DNA of 64,000 nucleotides, taken from NCBI RefSeq assembly GCF_026745355.1, contig NC_079209.1, forward strand, positions 30,436,444 through 30,500,443. Direction: 5' to 3'. A model generated the notes under the pieces. That model saw only the letters and a list, made by a program, of their open reading frames with translations, made no database searches and was not told the origin of the DNA. The position numbers and the translations under genes were made by a program. This document shows positions 12,092 through 25,115 of the stretch, piece after piece; within the stretch, counting starts at the first letter, position 1; each line of letters starts with the position of its first letter. Source of the stretch: Beta vulgaris subsp. vulgaris. Its lineage: Eukaryota; Streptophyta; Magnoliopsida; Caryophyllales; Amaranthaceae.

Positions 12092-13099
12092 GTGTAATCC
12101 GCCCCGTAAATTTATGAATTTTATAAATATATTTTAATATATATTTATTTTATATTTAAATATAATATAGTATTTAAATGATTCATTTCTGTAAAGGTTG
12201 ACTATTTGATAGTCAAAAGAATTAGTTTTAATGATTTAAAGAAGTTAAGATATTTTGTTTAGGCATGCATTGAAAAATATTTGAAATGCTTAAAATATTT
12301 CTTGGATTTGGAAAAGGATTTGTAAGTGGGTATGAGGAACCCAAACGCTATTTGAATTTGGAAAAAGACTCCTAGTTGGGTATGGGGACCCAAACACTAA
12401 ATTCATCAATCATTAAACTCTGTTTGAGCCCAATTACCTTTTCCTAAGCCCACAAGGGCAAACCTATATAAACCCCATAAACCCCAAAATTTTCCCACAC
12501 AATTATTTTCTCTCCCCTCCTTCCTCCCATATTTTCGGCTCCTCATTCTTTTTCTCTTCTTCTCTCTTCCTTTTTCTTCGGTTATTCTTCTCCTTCGGTT
12601 CAGCCACCAGTGCTCGCCGGTCGACCACCTAGACACCGCCGCCGCCGCTCCTTACCGCCGGCATGTTGTTACTCCCTCATCTTCTTGCTTTGGTTAATTT
12701 ATTCCTCTTCAAGTTATTTTAATGCAAAGTTTGAATTTTTAAGATTTGTTTTAATATGTTTATAATTAAAAGTTATAGTTTAATGATTTAATTATGAATC
12801 TAAGATTATATGATTTATGTATTGAAGAAAAAAAATTCAGATTTATTTATTATATTGGAATTGAATTTTTAATCATCAAATCATGAATTTTTAATGGTTT
12901 TAAAGGATGAAAATTATATTAGTATAGTATAGTTTATGAAATTGGTTATTCTTATGATTTTAAATATGTTTAAGAATGTATAAAAAGAGTTTTAATATAT
13001 AGTATGTTGATGGAAATTTGAAAAGAGTATTGTTAATGGAGATTTATGATTTTAAAATATGGATTTTGAGATTTTTTGGCAATTAGTATAGTAGTATTA
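12092..13099 (+). mobile_element. Partial Gypsy (chromovirus/Tekay-like) LTR
   Basis: The piece starts TGTAATCCGCCCCGTAAATT, the usual opening of Tekay-type LTRs (TGTAATxxCCCGTA). A TATA box (CCTATATAAACCCC, about 12462-12475) is followed by a C/T-rich transcribed leader. The expected end (GGTGTTACA) is missing, and the sequence stops against a Helitron 3' terminus at 13100. I read it as an LTR truncated by the Helitron. The class is inferred from start motif and layout only. Confidence 0.5.
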
Positions 13100-13500
13100 C
13101 TAGTATTATGACCCGTGCATAACGCACGGGAGTATTTATTGTTTTATTACATGTTTAAAGAAAGTCACATAATAACATTGACTTAACTTCTCATATTATT
13201 ACACAAAATCATAAAACATAAAGTATGAGTGGTGATGAACAAAAATTACAAATGAAATTCCCAAATCAATTTATATATATGTTTGCGAACACTTCCTTGT
13301 AAATTACATTTGGCGTATTTGCACGCAAACAATGTTTTTCATCCAACAAAAGGATCTTGAGACCCTTTTTGCTTGTAACTCTAGAAACGACAATATAAAA
13401 TTGTCCATGGCTGAAAACAGGTATCCAAAGATACAGGCCTACATGAGACAGAGTTTGTCCTTGATTTTTATTTTTGGTCATAGTATAAAAAAATCATTAA
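13100..13500 (-). mobile_element. Helitron remnant: 3' terminus plus RepHel helicase C-terminal fragment
   Basis: On the minus strand 13481-13266 encodes a 71-residue piece containing KNQGQTLSHVGLYL, PVFSHGQFYIVVSRVTS and KKGLKILLLD, and ending near VIYKEVFANI. This is the C-terminal end of the PIF1-type helicase of Helitron RepHel. About 140 bp downstream on the same strand a hairpin (13112-13130, CCCGTGC / GCACGGG) precedes CATAATA and CTAG (13103-13100). Protein tail, hairpin and CTRR end are in the order expected of a Helitron. All upstream parts (Rep nuclease, helicase core) are missing, so it is not autonomous. Confidence 0.8.
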
Positions 13501-14420
13501 TTAAAGGAAATTGTCATCTCCGATAACTGATAGAAAATTTAGCGAAGTCAAACGGGATTAGTGTCATTCTTGGGATAAATATTATTTTCTCCGGCATTGC
13601 TTCCGAAATAATAGTAACTTCCCGTGCATCGTGCATACTGCACGGGAAATACTTTTTCTTATAAATTGAAAATTTTAAGAAGTTTCTCCTAAAGTCATGG
13701 TGGGGAATATTAACTTGTGATTTAAGATTTCATAATCATGTATTGAGATTATTTTAGAAACTGACTTATAACCCGTGTCTTTAGGCTGATGTATTAATGC
13801 CATAGTGGATCACATGACCCACCTTTTTTTTAAAAAAAAAGTTGATAGAAATAGTATTTGCTCTGTCTATTGCTTCCCATAGAGTCTAAGATAAAATCAC
13901 AATTTGCACCACCAATAACACTCAGCCATACGCCGGTTTCAACAACCACTTATGAAAGTCTTATTCTACCTCTTGCGCCATAGATGCATCATATTTGGCC
14001 ACCCACTTGTAGTTGCCCACTTAGTCATGATTTTAAATTTTTACAGGTGCAACTGCATGAGAATTTTTTTATTTTTATAAATTTAAGATTTTATGTTATT
14101 TCCCCTAAAATCAGAGTGAAAATATTTAACTCGTTCATCTATCAAATAGATGATATAAAAGTTAGTTAGGAATAAAAAATAAGTATATACATAAATTTTA
14201 ATTTTAATTTGCTATTAGACCTATGCAAATTGTACGGGAAATTTTGTTCCAAAAATTTAAGATTTTATGTTGTTTTTCCTAAATCATTGTAGAAATAGTA
14301 TCTTGTGATTTAAAGTTTTATAATCATGTATTTATTTACCTTGAAAATGGCTTATGACCCATGTGTTTAGCAGTTGATGTAGTTAATATCATTGTGGATC
14401 ACGTGACCCATTATTAATCT
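13501..14420. mobile_element. Dispersed Helitron-related repeats
   Basis: A degenerate hairpin-like CCCGTGCAT...TGCACGGG occurs at about 13622-13648. The next few hundred bases resemble 4560-5110, for example 'gcccataac' style motifs, TTTGCTCTGTCTATTGCTTC and AAAATCACAATTTGCA. A second decayed copy starts near 14205. Boundaries cannot be fixed and no coding sequence is seen. Confidence 0.4.
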
Positions 14421-14459
14421 TATAAAAAAAATTGATTGATTTTTTTCGCTTATGGCCTA

Positions 14460-14774
14460 CTCCCTCAGTTTCCTAAAGATCTTCCTTTTTACTGTTCATA
14501 CATATACCAAGGAGGATCCACTTGTGTGGGTGTGGGGTGGGTAAAGTATGAGAGAGAAAAGGGTTAAGATAAATAAACAAATAAAAATGGGTTAAAGTAG
14601 GAGGGAGAAAGGAAGTAAAATTGAATTAATAATGTAATGGTGGACCATATGATAGGGATATGAGAGGGTAAAAAGGAGAAAAAAATTCCAAATAAGGAAT
14701 AAAGTAAAAAAGGGAAGATCTTTTGGAAACGCACTTAAACGGAAAGAGGGAATATCTTTAGGAAATGGAGGGAG
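14460..14774 (-). mobile_element. Stowaway MITE
   Basis: The left end CTCCCTCAGTTTCCTAAAGA pairs with the inverted right end CTCCCTCCATTTCCTAAAGA, with TA flanks at 14458-14459 and 14775-14776. The inside matches the 10800 element in reverse orientation, including the AGTAAAATTGAATTAATAAT block and the motif AAGTATGAGAGAGAAAAGGG. Confidence 0.88.
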
Positions 14775-15897
14775 TACTACTTTATCTAAAGGATAGATTA
14801 GATCACACAATTTGACCATATCTCGTACTCAACCATTAAGCCACTTTTGTTCCCGTTACCTACAATCCCTTTCACCTCCATATCTTGCTGCCTTGCACCA
14901 CCATTGCATTAGGCCATCCATTGGACACCATTTTTGCAATAATCTGCATTTGCCTTTTTTCCATTCACTTTGCATACATTTTTTTCTGTTGATTTTAAAT
15001 TTTTGATTTTTGTTAATTTGCAAGGAGGTAATGTATTCTACTGAGATTTAATTGATAAAATTAGAAAAGTTATGGAACAATGTACCCATTGGCTTGAAAT
15101 TAGCTAATCTGTAGTTTTATATTTGAAAACTCGTGTTTTGAGTATCTTGTATTAGTCGACTTTAATTTTATTATGGTTTTTTAATAAAAACACATTTTTT
15201 TTATGAATATGGTTTAAATCTCGAAAAATGGATCGGGTATTACTTATAGAGTGAACCTTTTTATGAAGTTTTGAATTCATGTATTGATATTAATTGACAT
15301 TTGTTGTGGACGGTGGTGATTCACCAGCTGTAAAATCCTGGATCCGCCACTAAATGTGTTATACGATTTTGAGTTATGACTTATTTCGAATAATAAGTAA
15401 TACTCTCTCATATTATTTTCTAATATATACTTATTTAACTGATCACCTAATTAGCTCCTAACTTTATTTAGCTTAATTGTTGCGTATATTTTCTCTTGTT
15501 GAGATTCCAAGAGTTTCCTAATAATATTGTTTAACTGACATGCCATATATGTGGCAAAGAAATCAAGCTGCATAAAGAATGTCTTTTTTTTTTTTTTTGG
15601 CAAAATGGCTCGTGACCACGTATCAACATATGATAGATCCTTATAAGTTTTAATTCCGGTAAATGAATTATTCAGAAAGTATAAGATATTTTCAAAAATA
15701 AATGTTGATATGTAAACCTCAACTCCCTAAAACACATACATAAATTATATTATCTTACTGATTATTTTCTTTTTAGTCAATAAGCAATACGTGAATTATA
15801 TCATGTATGCAAATTATTTCCTTGATTGATAGGAGCTGCATAAGCAAGTTATGATTATTATTTTTTGCATAATTTGGAACTTGGCTTTTCTCAATAA
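14775..15897. other. Noncoding stretch with a hAT-terminus-like phrase
   Basis: No gene is seen. The phrase TCCTGGATCCGCCACT at about 15338-15353 also closes the hAT remnant at 55440, so a decayed element of that family probably ends here. Confidence 0.4.
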
Positions 15898-15969
15898 ACG
15901 AAGTTCAATCTATATGATAATACATCCTTCCTTGGCTTTGTTCATTGTATCATATAGATTGAACTTCGT
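15898..15969. repeat. Perfect 22-bp inverted repeat (stem-loop)
   Basis: ACGAAGTTCAATCTATATGATA (arms at 15898-15919 and 15948-15969) forms a perfect 22-bp stem with a 28-base loop. The loop start ATACATCCTTCC resembles the sequence just after the right arm (ATACATCCTTCT), which suggests a local template-switch origin. A small-RNA precursor is possible but unsupported. Confidence 0.85.
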
Positions 15970-16716
15970 ATATACATCCTTCTAGAGTTGAATTCTCCCA
16001 TTAAGTAGTATATTTTGATTTTCGAACATTATTGTAAAATTTATTATTAACTAATATGTTACGTTCCAATCATCATATAAATTATACATAATTTTGGATA
16101 ATATAAAATCCTTGGTACTAAAAAGGCAAGATCGCGTGTGCAATAATATAATCATAATTATAATTTTTGTTAGATTTAGTTTATAATCACATAAGTAGGA
16201 AGTTATATGCTTTCCTAATGCCTCATATGGATAAAGGCCAATTTATATATATCATTTTGCTCCTAATTTTAAAATATTATTATACTTTATTTATGAAAAA
16301 ATGATAAATATCATAAAAAATCGTATAGAATGTACCGATTAAATTATACTCAATTGTTTTTACATTATTTTATCATGACTTCAAAATAATTATTTTGAGT
16401 TCATATGTAATACAAATAATTTATCCAAATGATCTCTTTATGTCTCTCTTACTTTATCTACAGTTTCTGCCAATCTCTATAACTATACGAAACACATAGA
16501 ATATCTGTACGAAAACTGACATATATGTGGTAAATTGTTCCTTCCTTGCTGTCAATCAAAGAAATCTGAAAACCTTTCACGTTATTTTGTCAATATAAGC
16601 TTCCTTTTTTCCTAGTATGACTTGAGATATTTATTTTGACAATACCTCATTTATTTCTACACATAATGCTGCAAGAAAGAAAAGTTTATGGTTAATATTA
16701 TGTCGAACCATTTGTT
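15970..16716. other. Noncoding AT-rich stretch
   Basis: Nothing recognisable was found on either strand. Confidence 0.4.
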
Positions 16717-18217
16717 AGATTCTCTAACACTATAGTTCAACCTATCTAATGAAAAAATACTGGCTTAACCCATTGCTTCATTAAGAGTTGAGGACTGAGG
16801 TTTAGATAAAATGACAACTTGCACTATTACATGCACTCAATCTTAATCGAATTTATTTGAACAAAATTATCCGAATTGATTAGACCTTATTTTATTTACG
16901 TCAAACTTTATTTTTTACTTATTTTTGCTGAACTTACCCAGACTTATTAATTTTTATTAGATTTTATGTGAACTTATATGAATTTGACTGAATTTATTAA
17001 TTTTTTTTGTTATTAATAAGCAATAAAAAAAATAGAATGGTACCCTATAGTATAGTGTACCACTTTGGTTGTTCTTTTTTTAATTTTGTAGAATCATTTA
17101 TTAGATTCTCTAAAATATAATTCAACCTATATATCTAATGAAAAAATATTCGCTTAAACTCATTGCTTCATTCAAAGGTTCAGATAAAATGACAATTTTC
17201 ACTACTACTGGCACTCCTTCATGCAACCATTTCTGCTCTTGAATTTCTTATTATTACTCAACCCCTCTCTTTTATGATATAGCATCAATTAACTCATCTA
17301 ATGTTGGTGTATACTTAATTGATTGAACACCGTGCGAGTTATCTAAAATAAAAGATATTCTTGAAAATTAATTTTTGTTGAACTAACACTTATAGCTTTT
17401 GCAATCCCTGTTGTATTATAACTTTATAAATCTAATTATTATATTTAAGGAAATTCAACACATCAAGTTTGGAATTTGGGCCCAAAAAAATATCAATTTA
17501 TGAACACCAGCCTAAGAACAATAAGTAAATCAATACTTATTGGCTATTGCATTGCTTACTAATTAAAATGTCTTCACTAATATCACTTGATGTGATTCTC
17601 AGAATGCTCAAAGCTCTTTACTTGTAGGTCGTTTTTGACGGTTTGAAAGCAATTTTTCAGTTTAATTTTATTCAAGTTTTTTGCTTAACTAATTATATTA
17701 TGGTGTAATTACATCACCTTATATAATAGATTGAACAACAAAAAATTCTAGAAGGTTTAAACCCTTGTAAGGTAAAGCATAGTACATAGTTTAGGTAATT
17801 TAAACCTAAAAAAATAATGTAAAAAGTAAATAATTTAAAATCTATACAAATCAATTAATTTCTTTTACATATTTACCGTAACCAAAAAATTTGTACATAA
17901 GCAAGATATACAAAGAAAATACTATGAAAAGTCTCTAACACTATAGTTCAACCTATCCAATGAAAAAGTATTCACTTAACACATTGCTTCGTTTAGATGT
18001 TCAAATAAAATGATATATATTATGCACTATTACTGTCACTCCTTCATGCAACTATTTCCACTCCCAAATTTTATAGTCTCACTCAACCCCTCTCCTTTGT
18101 GATGTAGCAAATTAATTATTCCATATGGTGTTGGTGTACACTTCATTGATTGAACATCACGGTGTTATCTAAATAGAAGATATTCCTGATAATTAATTGT
18201 TATTGAACTAACACTTA
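16717..18217 (+). repeat. Three degenerate direct copies of a noncoding segment
   Basis: Segments starting near 16722, 17085 and 17930 share TTCAACCTAT, CTAATGAAAAAATA and CATTGCTTCATT, then ATAAAATGACAA. The second and third copies are longer. Both include CACTCCTTCATGCAAC, GGTGTTGGTGTACAC-like and GAACTAACACTTA. The third copy is interrupted at its end by the MITE at 18218. The family resembles 4925-5110 and 13830-13940 and is probably Helitron-internal. Confidence 0.7.
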
Positions 18218-19055
18218 GAGGGTGTTTGGTTGGGATATTTTTAATGGAATGGAATGGAATGAAATCCATTATATTGTTTGGTTGGGCATATTTAGGGTAG
18301 AGTCTCATACCCAAGGGTATCTATCTCCACCACATCCCCCTAGAATCTCAATCTCTCCCCCTCCTAAGTTTCTAACTCCATTCCCCTCAAGTTTCAAACC
18401 CTAATTAGGAGAGAAAAGAAAGAAAAGCTTTCAAACGTAGTCGTCTTCCTTTTGTATTTTCTGGTGATATTGGACTACCTTGTCATCTTTTAGCAGACTT
18501 GATTTCTCTCATTCATCTTCTCGTCATTTTTGCTTTTGGTTGTTTTATGTTGATAAAATTGGTTTTCTAGTATTTATTTATTTATTTAAAAACGGTTTTT
18601 TTTACAGATTTTGTTTCCCAGATTTTTCTTTTTGAAAATATATTTTTTTACAGATTTTGTTTCCCATATTTTGCTTCAAAGGTTAATATAGTTTTTTTAT
18701 TTCATTGTTTTTTTTATTAGTTTACACGTAATTTATTTCATTGTTTTTTGTATTAATTTACACATAACAACCTTTAAAAAAATTACATATACCAAAATTT
18801 TTAAAAGAGGATAAAAAGTTGCAATTGTTCTATAATTCAAAAGATATTTGTATAAAATATGAGTAATCAAATATCAAAACTTAACCTATAATGATGTAAT
18901 CTATTCCAAAAGTGAACCAAACAACATAAATGAATATAGTATCCATTCCAAAATTGAACCAAACAATTTTACATTGGTATGGGGATTTCAATCCATACCA
19001 ACTTGGTATGAATATCCATACCATTCCAACTTAACGAACCAAATTAAACAGGCCC
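18218..19055. mobile_element. PIF/Harbinger (Tourist-like) MITE with TTA target duplication
   Basis: The left end GAGGGTGTTTGGTTGGG and inverted right end GGGCCTGTTTAATTTGG are imperfect terminal repeats. TTA lies on both sides (18215-18217, 19056-19058). The flanks joined without the element read AACACTTATA-CTTTTGCAAT, which matches the uninterrupted copy of the same repeat at 17386-17403 (AACACTTATAGCTTTTGCAA). That empty site confirms the boundaries. The 838-bp inside is noncoding and includes a CCTATACC-like subterminal inverted block (GGAATGGAATGG / CCATTCCAAC). Confidence 0.82.
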
Positions 19056-19058
19056 TTA

Positions 19059-20229
19059 TACCTTTTGCAATTCTTATTGTATTATAACTTTGTAAATCTA
19101 TGGAGGCAAAACTAACTACATCTATGTTTACAAATCTATATATGAACAAACATTTATCTGATGATTATTTTTCATATTATCAACTTATAATGACATTATT
19201 ATCTATGTGACACATGACATTTTCAATATGACACTTTCGAATGTATTTACTTTAAGTAAATAGATAAAAATTTGATATGAGAATAGGAATAATAAAAATT
19301 TCATCATTTTCTTTTTAGAATATCAAGAAAAAAATTCAAGAACAATTATATTAGCTATAAAAAACTTAAAAAAGTAAATAGAAGTTAAGAAAAGTTTCAC
19401 GATTGCTGGTGGTTTTCTCCCTCCACTGCTCCTCCTCTATCCGTCGTGTTTGGTTGTGTTAATAGTGAATTCTTTAGCTGCTATTTGTGTTGCATGTTGC
19501 TATTATTTAGCATGCTTTAGATTTCTCATTCTACTCATTTTTTATTTTAGCATTCTTGGTGCTAATGAAGGTATAAAGCAGACTTCAATCTATTACTGAA
19601 AAAGAATTTAGATCAGTTGTGAGCCAAGTTGATTGTGGTATTATCATTTATCAATGACTTCAATTCACTTTGAAACCAAGTATGAGTTTTGTTTAAATAA
19701 TTAGTTAACTGTTAAAAGAAATTTTGAATATATAGACTTAAACAACTTTCTCTTACAAAAATTTATTGAGTTATTGAATAACGATATAATTAGTAATAGA
19801 TTTTTTAAATCTTCAAATTCATATAAAATTTAGAACAATATCTTAAAATAGATATCCTTAATAATGCACCTATATAAAAAGATTACAAAATTTGAAAAAT
19901 TTTCTATAACTTATTTGACAATTCCTTTTTTTTTAAAAGAATGAATATGGGCTTAAATGACTTTGAATTTTAAAATCTATTAAGTTATTTAGGCCTAGAT
20001 TTAGTAAGTAATATATTTATCTTAACATACATACAGTAATTCACCCATATACATAAGAAGATTGCAAATAGGAAAAAAATTCTATAATTTATTTGACAAT
20101 TTCGATTTTTATATTTTCGATAAGTTTTTACATAAAAGATTACACTAACTCACCCATACCCATATATTTTTCGATTTTTACAGATAGTAAAACTAAATCA
20201 TAAGTTTTGGAACACTTCCTTATATACAA
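19059..20229. other. Noncoding AT-rich stretch
   Basis: After about 50 bp continuing the interrupted repeat, no gene or defined element is seen. Confidence 0.4.
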
Positions 20230-20345
20230 CATTAATCGTGATATTATATGTTCTAGAATGATGAGGCCGTCTATTTGTTACTCTAGAAATGACTACATAA
20301 AACTCACCCTCAATGAAAACTGATCTAGAGAGATACATGATTAAC
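20230..20345 (-). pseudogene. Helitron RepHel helicase fragment
   Basis: On the minus strand the frame reads YLSRSVFIEGEFYVVISRVT and then NRRPHH. This is a decayed version of the helicase tail motif (LPRPVFSHGQLYVAISRVTN-like) also seen at 13266-13481. No hairpin or CTRR end is evident nearby. It is a small relic of a third Helitron. Confidence 0.6.
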
Positions 20346-21509
20346 ATAACAGATCTAATTTTCATCACAAACTTAGGAAAATAAAAGCAGCACCATCCAG
20401 CAGATCCTTATAAATAGAGTTGCAGATCGTGCATCTCCTTACAACACCACATGAGTAAAGCCCAAAGTCTTAGCCAAATGTCAAACAATATCATATTGTT
20501 ATTTGTATCTTAATAATAGTTGTACTGATCTTGTTCAGTAGATTAGTTAGATATCTCAGCGCATATATCTTCTTAGTTTATCTTCTCATAGTTGACTTTC
20601 ATCCTTTTGTAAACTATATCCTCTTTTTTTATGGGAAACTATATCCTTTGTTGTATACTACTCCTACTGATATACTATATAAGTTTGGCAATCAATGACG
20701 ATATGTAACTCTCCAAACTCTTTCATTATGCATTGTTGATTCACAAAACTAACTAACTTTCCTTGACCCTAAAACATAAAAAAAAAAAAAATGAGATTGT
20801 GTTTGACGTGAGCTAAAAGCCTATAACATACCAGAATAGTTTGGAATTAATGGTGATTATCATCTTCTTTGCTATTCTCTTTCTCGTTCATCCTCTCTCT
20901 TCAACTCTTCTCTCAGTTTAATCACAATTATAGTAAACATCAAAACTTTAAACTGTAGAATTGATATTAAATATCAATAAAATGATACCTCATCAGTATA
21001 GCTTCTAATCAATTATCATGTGTTCTATTCTCCTCTACTCCTTGTTACTCCCTTATTTCTTTGCCACCTCTATATATCTCATATCATTCTCATATCATCA
21101 ATCAAAACAATAAAAAAAACTTACACAAAACTAAACAATCAAAGCAAATAGATAGAAATCTCTTCAACTATTCACGCAACTTTTGAACTTACACGTGAAA
21201 CTTTTTGTTTAATTTAAAATATTTTATATTTTAACAATATTGAATACATACACATATTTCTGATTTCGTCAAAAGTTGATAAACTATAAGATAATGAATC
21301 ATATATTGAATGTTTTCCATTTGCTTTGTTTGTCCTAGTTGTAACTTTTGCCCAAGAAAAAACGTGATCATCTTTATGCGGCAAGTTGAATTCTCACATT
21401 TTGGTAACCAATTTTCCAATGTAGAGCCATAAGTTTCTTCAGTTAAACTAAATTAACCCTCACGTTTTGTTCAACATTTAATATTCACCCCATGTTTTTA
21501 AAAGACTTA
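20346..21509. other. Noncoding AT-rich stretch
   Basis: There is no gene or clear repeat. A C/T-rich patch (20870-20920) and an A-rich leader-like patch (21090-21190) were examined and no coding frame follows them. Confidence 0.4.
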
Positions 21510-21939
21510 GGCTATGTTTGCAGAAGCATTTCATGTGACTTAAATGATAAGGTGCTACTATTTTAAGCCACCTTATATGATTAGTAGTGTTTGATGGAGG
21601 AACTTAAATAAAATTTAAGTCCAAAATTTGACTAAAATTGAGTTGGAGTAAAATATAGCTTCTGAGAACAGGTGCTGAATTTTTTTATTATTATTATTAT
21701 TTCTTTTTATCTTTTTAAGCCTAAAAATATATTTTATTTTTATTTTTTTAAGTCTAAAAAGATATTTCAGCTACAGTCATAAATTATATCACCAAACAGG
21801 TTACGCAATCAGCTAGCTTATCAGTTTCAACACCTTAATAGTTTCAGCTGCTACCTAATCAGTTTCAGCTGCTACCTAATCAGTTTCAGCCACCTTATCA
21901 ATTTCAGCTCCATTTCAGTCAGTTTTGCCAAACATAGCC
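21510..21939. mobile_element. PIF/Harbinger-type MITE
   Basis: The terminal inverted repeats are GGCTATGTTTGC and, inverted, GGCTATGTTTGG. TTA flanks lie at 21507-21509 and 21940-21942. The 430-bp element is noncoding and contains three tandem copies of the phrase CAGTTTCAGC with variable spacers near 21830-21900. Confidence 0.8.
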
Positions 21940-21942
21940 TTA

Positions 21943-22622
21943 AAGATATTTTTAAAATAATAATTTTAATCATATAATTTTATAGCATTTACCTATAATT
22001 TTATAGCTTGTCCAATATGTTTCAATAGTCATCAATTTACCGCATAAAATACTTGTCTGAAGATTACTTATTGACTTAAAAATACCAATATTAACCTAAA
22101 AGTGACCTATATTGACTTAAAAGTGATCCATTTTGACTTAAAGTGAATATTTCTACTAATAATAATTTATTATACATCAGATGCATCCAATACTAATTGT
22201 AATTTTATAATATACTTGACAAAATTAAGGTTCACTGAAATCTGACTGAAATTTGTGGGTAATGACTATATATTTAGCAGATTTTTTGAGATACACTGTA
22301 CTAAACTAAATGTTCTCGTATATAGTTGTAATTTCTCTCAACATGTCCTTGAAATCATGTTGTCAAAGACAAACAATGGAAATGCTTCACAAATTTGAAC
22401 GTTCACTTATCATTCGAATCATTTGATTTGTAATAACTTGAGTTCGTCATGTAGTGAACATATTTGAAAATACTTCTAAAATCTACACGGTTTTGTTTAA
22501 TAGTATAAGATAGATATACTAACTCTTGAAGTGTTTTCTCTCTCCAAATATTAACTCTTGAAGTGAAAATTATATGGACATCTTTCATGATATTTTTCAT
22601 GATTTTCGTGAATTATAATATA
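21943..22622. other. Noncoding AT-rich stretch
   Basis: A short array of related 'ttgacttaaaagtgacc' phrases occurs near 22070-22145. No gene is seen. Confidence 0.4.
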
Positions 22623-22857
22623 CTACCTCCAGGTCATTATTAGTTTACCCGTATTCTTTTTTGGGACGTCTCTTATTAGTTTACCTATTTCTTTTGTTTC
22701 TATTTTCGGAATGATACCAGTTACTTTCCATCACACATACATTCAACTTTAACATAAAATAATAGATTCTCTTTCTTTCTATGCCCTACAACATTGTTAG
22801 TTTTTCCTAAAACTTTGTGCAAAAAAAACCGGTCAACTAATAAAGACCGGAGGGAGA
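22623..22857. mobile_element. Stowaway MITE
   Basis: The left end CTACCTCCAGGTCATTATTA pairs with the inverted right end TCTCCCTCCGGTCTTTATTA, with TA flanks at 22621-22622 and 22858-22859. The element is 235 bp and noncoding. Confidence 0.8.
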
Positions 22858-23014
22858 TAACACCACATAAAACGTGTATTTATAATTAATATTCACCGGT
22901 CCTTTTGATTTTGAATTTGAAAACTTGCTTGAATTACTTCCCTAATTTATGCAAAGTTTGATATATATATGATATCAATCACGTGATTATTGTCCTAGAT
23001 TGATTATGTAATTG

Positions 23015-25115
23015 TAAACAAATATCATTAATTGATAATTTCCATATTAAAGCTTGATTGAATCAATCCCTAAAATCACGTAATTCAATTTAGGAATGAT
23101 TTTGATTTAGGTGATCAACTTGCACATGATTTAGGTGATTGCTAAGAATTTCGGATACTATCAATTTAAATTAAGTGATTGATTGAAAACTATCATTAAC
23201 ATTGGCAATAATTAAGATTGATTGATAATTTAAATCCATTGCCCTCTAATTACAATCTCTTAGGAGTAATTCACCGAAAAGATATCTTACTAATAGAACT
23301 TAAAAGGATGTAAGTACTTTTTTTTACTTAGGTAGCGATACTGAAGTCACACTTGAATAAGCGTAAAACAATAGCAAGTTTTTATTGTTATTAATTTTTG
23401 TTACTGATAAGAAAAAAAAAAGACAGCCTAAGAGTTATATACAAAATATAGTTTTGGATACTTATCATGAAAAATTATATAAATTTTGTTCCTAATAATT
23501 ATTACTCAAATACTCACTTAATTGATGGGTAAGATAAGCAACATCCCCAATATTTAGACTTAATCCTTTTAACTTCTTTATATTTCACCTAGCAAACAAT
23601 GATATAAAGTCATATACTTAATAACATCACCCGTCATATAGGCCAATTCACACCAAGATCTTGTATAACTCCAATTTCATGGACATTTTTGTGTTTAGTT
23701 TCTCGACATAGAAGGGGACACATAAACAAAATTAATTAAGTTTCAAATTTCATGTTATTTTTTCAATATTAATATGTGTAATTTGTGATATGGAACATGG
23801 TGTCTTTTATGTATGGTGTATGTATAAGTGGTTTAGTGATCGAAATTGGAAATTGATGGATAGATTCTAGAAGTAATGTTTCTTGAATTTACATTAGATG
23901 GCAAATGATGCTAAAATTCATGTTGACAACCTATACGATTGATAGCAATAATTCTCTTAACATTAGTTAGTAGTTTTAACTCAAAGATATCCACCTCAAT
24001 ACAGAACCATAGATCAATACTTCTCACAAAATTACTTGTAAACTATATGCGTATTCATAATATGGACGGATCATATAAATCAGGCAATTATATCTCTAAA
24101 GAAACTCTAATACATCAATTAATGAACTAAATACTCTATTTGTAGAGGATAATGAACCAACAATATACCCTCTTCTTTTTTACAACAATTTTGGGAATGT
24201 AATAATAATAAAAAATTGTAAATTCCTTAGCTTCCTAGTATGTCGTTTACATTATTTCATACAAATTAACTATGACCATAATATCTTTGCAAAAAATAAA
24301 ACTATGACCATAATATATTTTATATATATAAAAAAAAATGATATAGAGTAAACTAATGAAACTAATGACAAATTGTGTTACAATCACGACAAAAATAAAG
24401 ATGACAAATAATATTAAACATTGTTACAAAAAACTCTAATGTAATCCCATGCAAAAATGTTAAGCAATGACGTGACATATGATACAATAGTTCATTCACG
24501 CAAGCCATAAATAACGAATTGATCTTCCCATTTGATGTTGCGAGTGAATTGATCATCTTCTACAGAAAATTGGATGTTGTTGCAAACCGTGAATGATGTT
24601 GTCATATTTTTTTCTCAAATGATGTATGAAAACGTGTTTAGGGATTATGAATTTTGATGTTGTAGTGAAATGCAAATATGATTAGGGTATTTATAGTGCA
24701 AATTAAAGGTTGTTTTTTACTCGATTTTTTATAAGAAAATTAATAAAATATCATTAAATTACGAATTTCCATAATAAAGCTTGATTGAATCAATCCCTAA
24801 AATCATGTCATCCAAATTAGGAATGATTTTGATTTAGGCGATCAACTTGCACATGATTGAAGATTGTAATTGCTTGTTTCCATGTGGAGTGAATCAATCC
24901 CTAAAATCACGTAATCCAAAATTATTGTTGATTGACAATTAGAATAAATATTGATTGATTGATTGATAACTTAATTTTATTACCATGTTAATAATTTTTT
25001 AAGAATTTCGGATAATATCAATTTAAATTAACTGATTGATTGACAATTACAATTAAGGAAGACAATAATTAAGATTGATTGATAATTTAAATTACTTCCC
25101 GTATTTAGCTAGTTA
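23015..25115 (+). repeat. Pair of direct repeats (about 23015-23250 and 24755-25115)
   Basis: Both segments share AAAGCTTGATTGAATCAATC, AGGAATGATTTTGATTTAGG, GATCAACTTGCACATGATT, then AAGAATTTCGGATA and AATAATTAAGATTGATTGAT. The copies are 1.7 kb apart. The interval between them (23250-24755) has no recognisable gene, and its short open frames match nothing. They could be two copies, or two ends, of an unclassified AT-rich element. Confidence 0.65.

Noticed and set aside
11893..12117. Gly/Arg-rich open frames
   Set aside because: They arise from a purine-rich GC patch, overlap in two frames, and show no domain.
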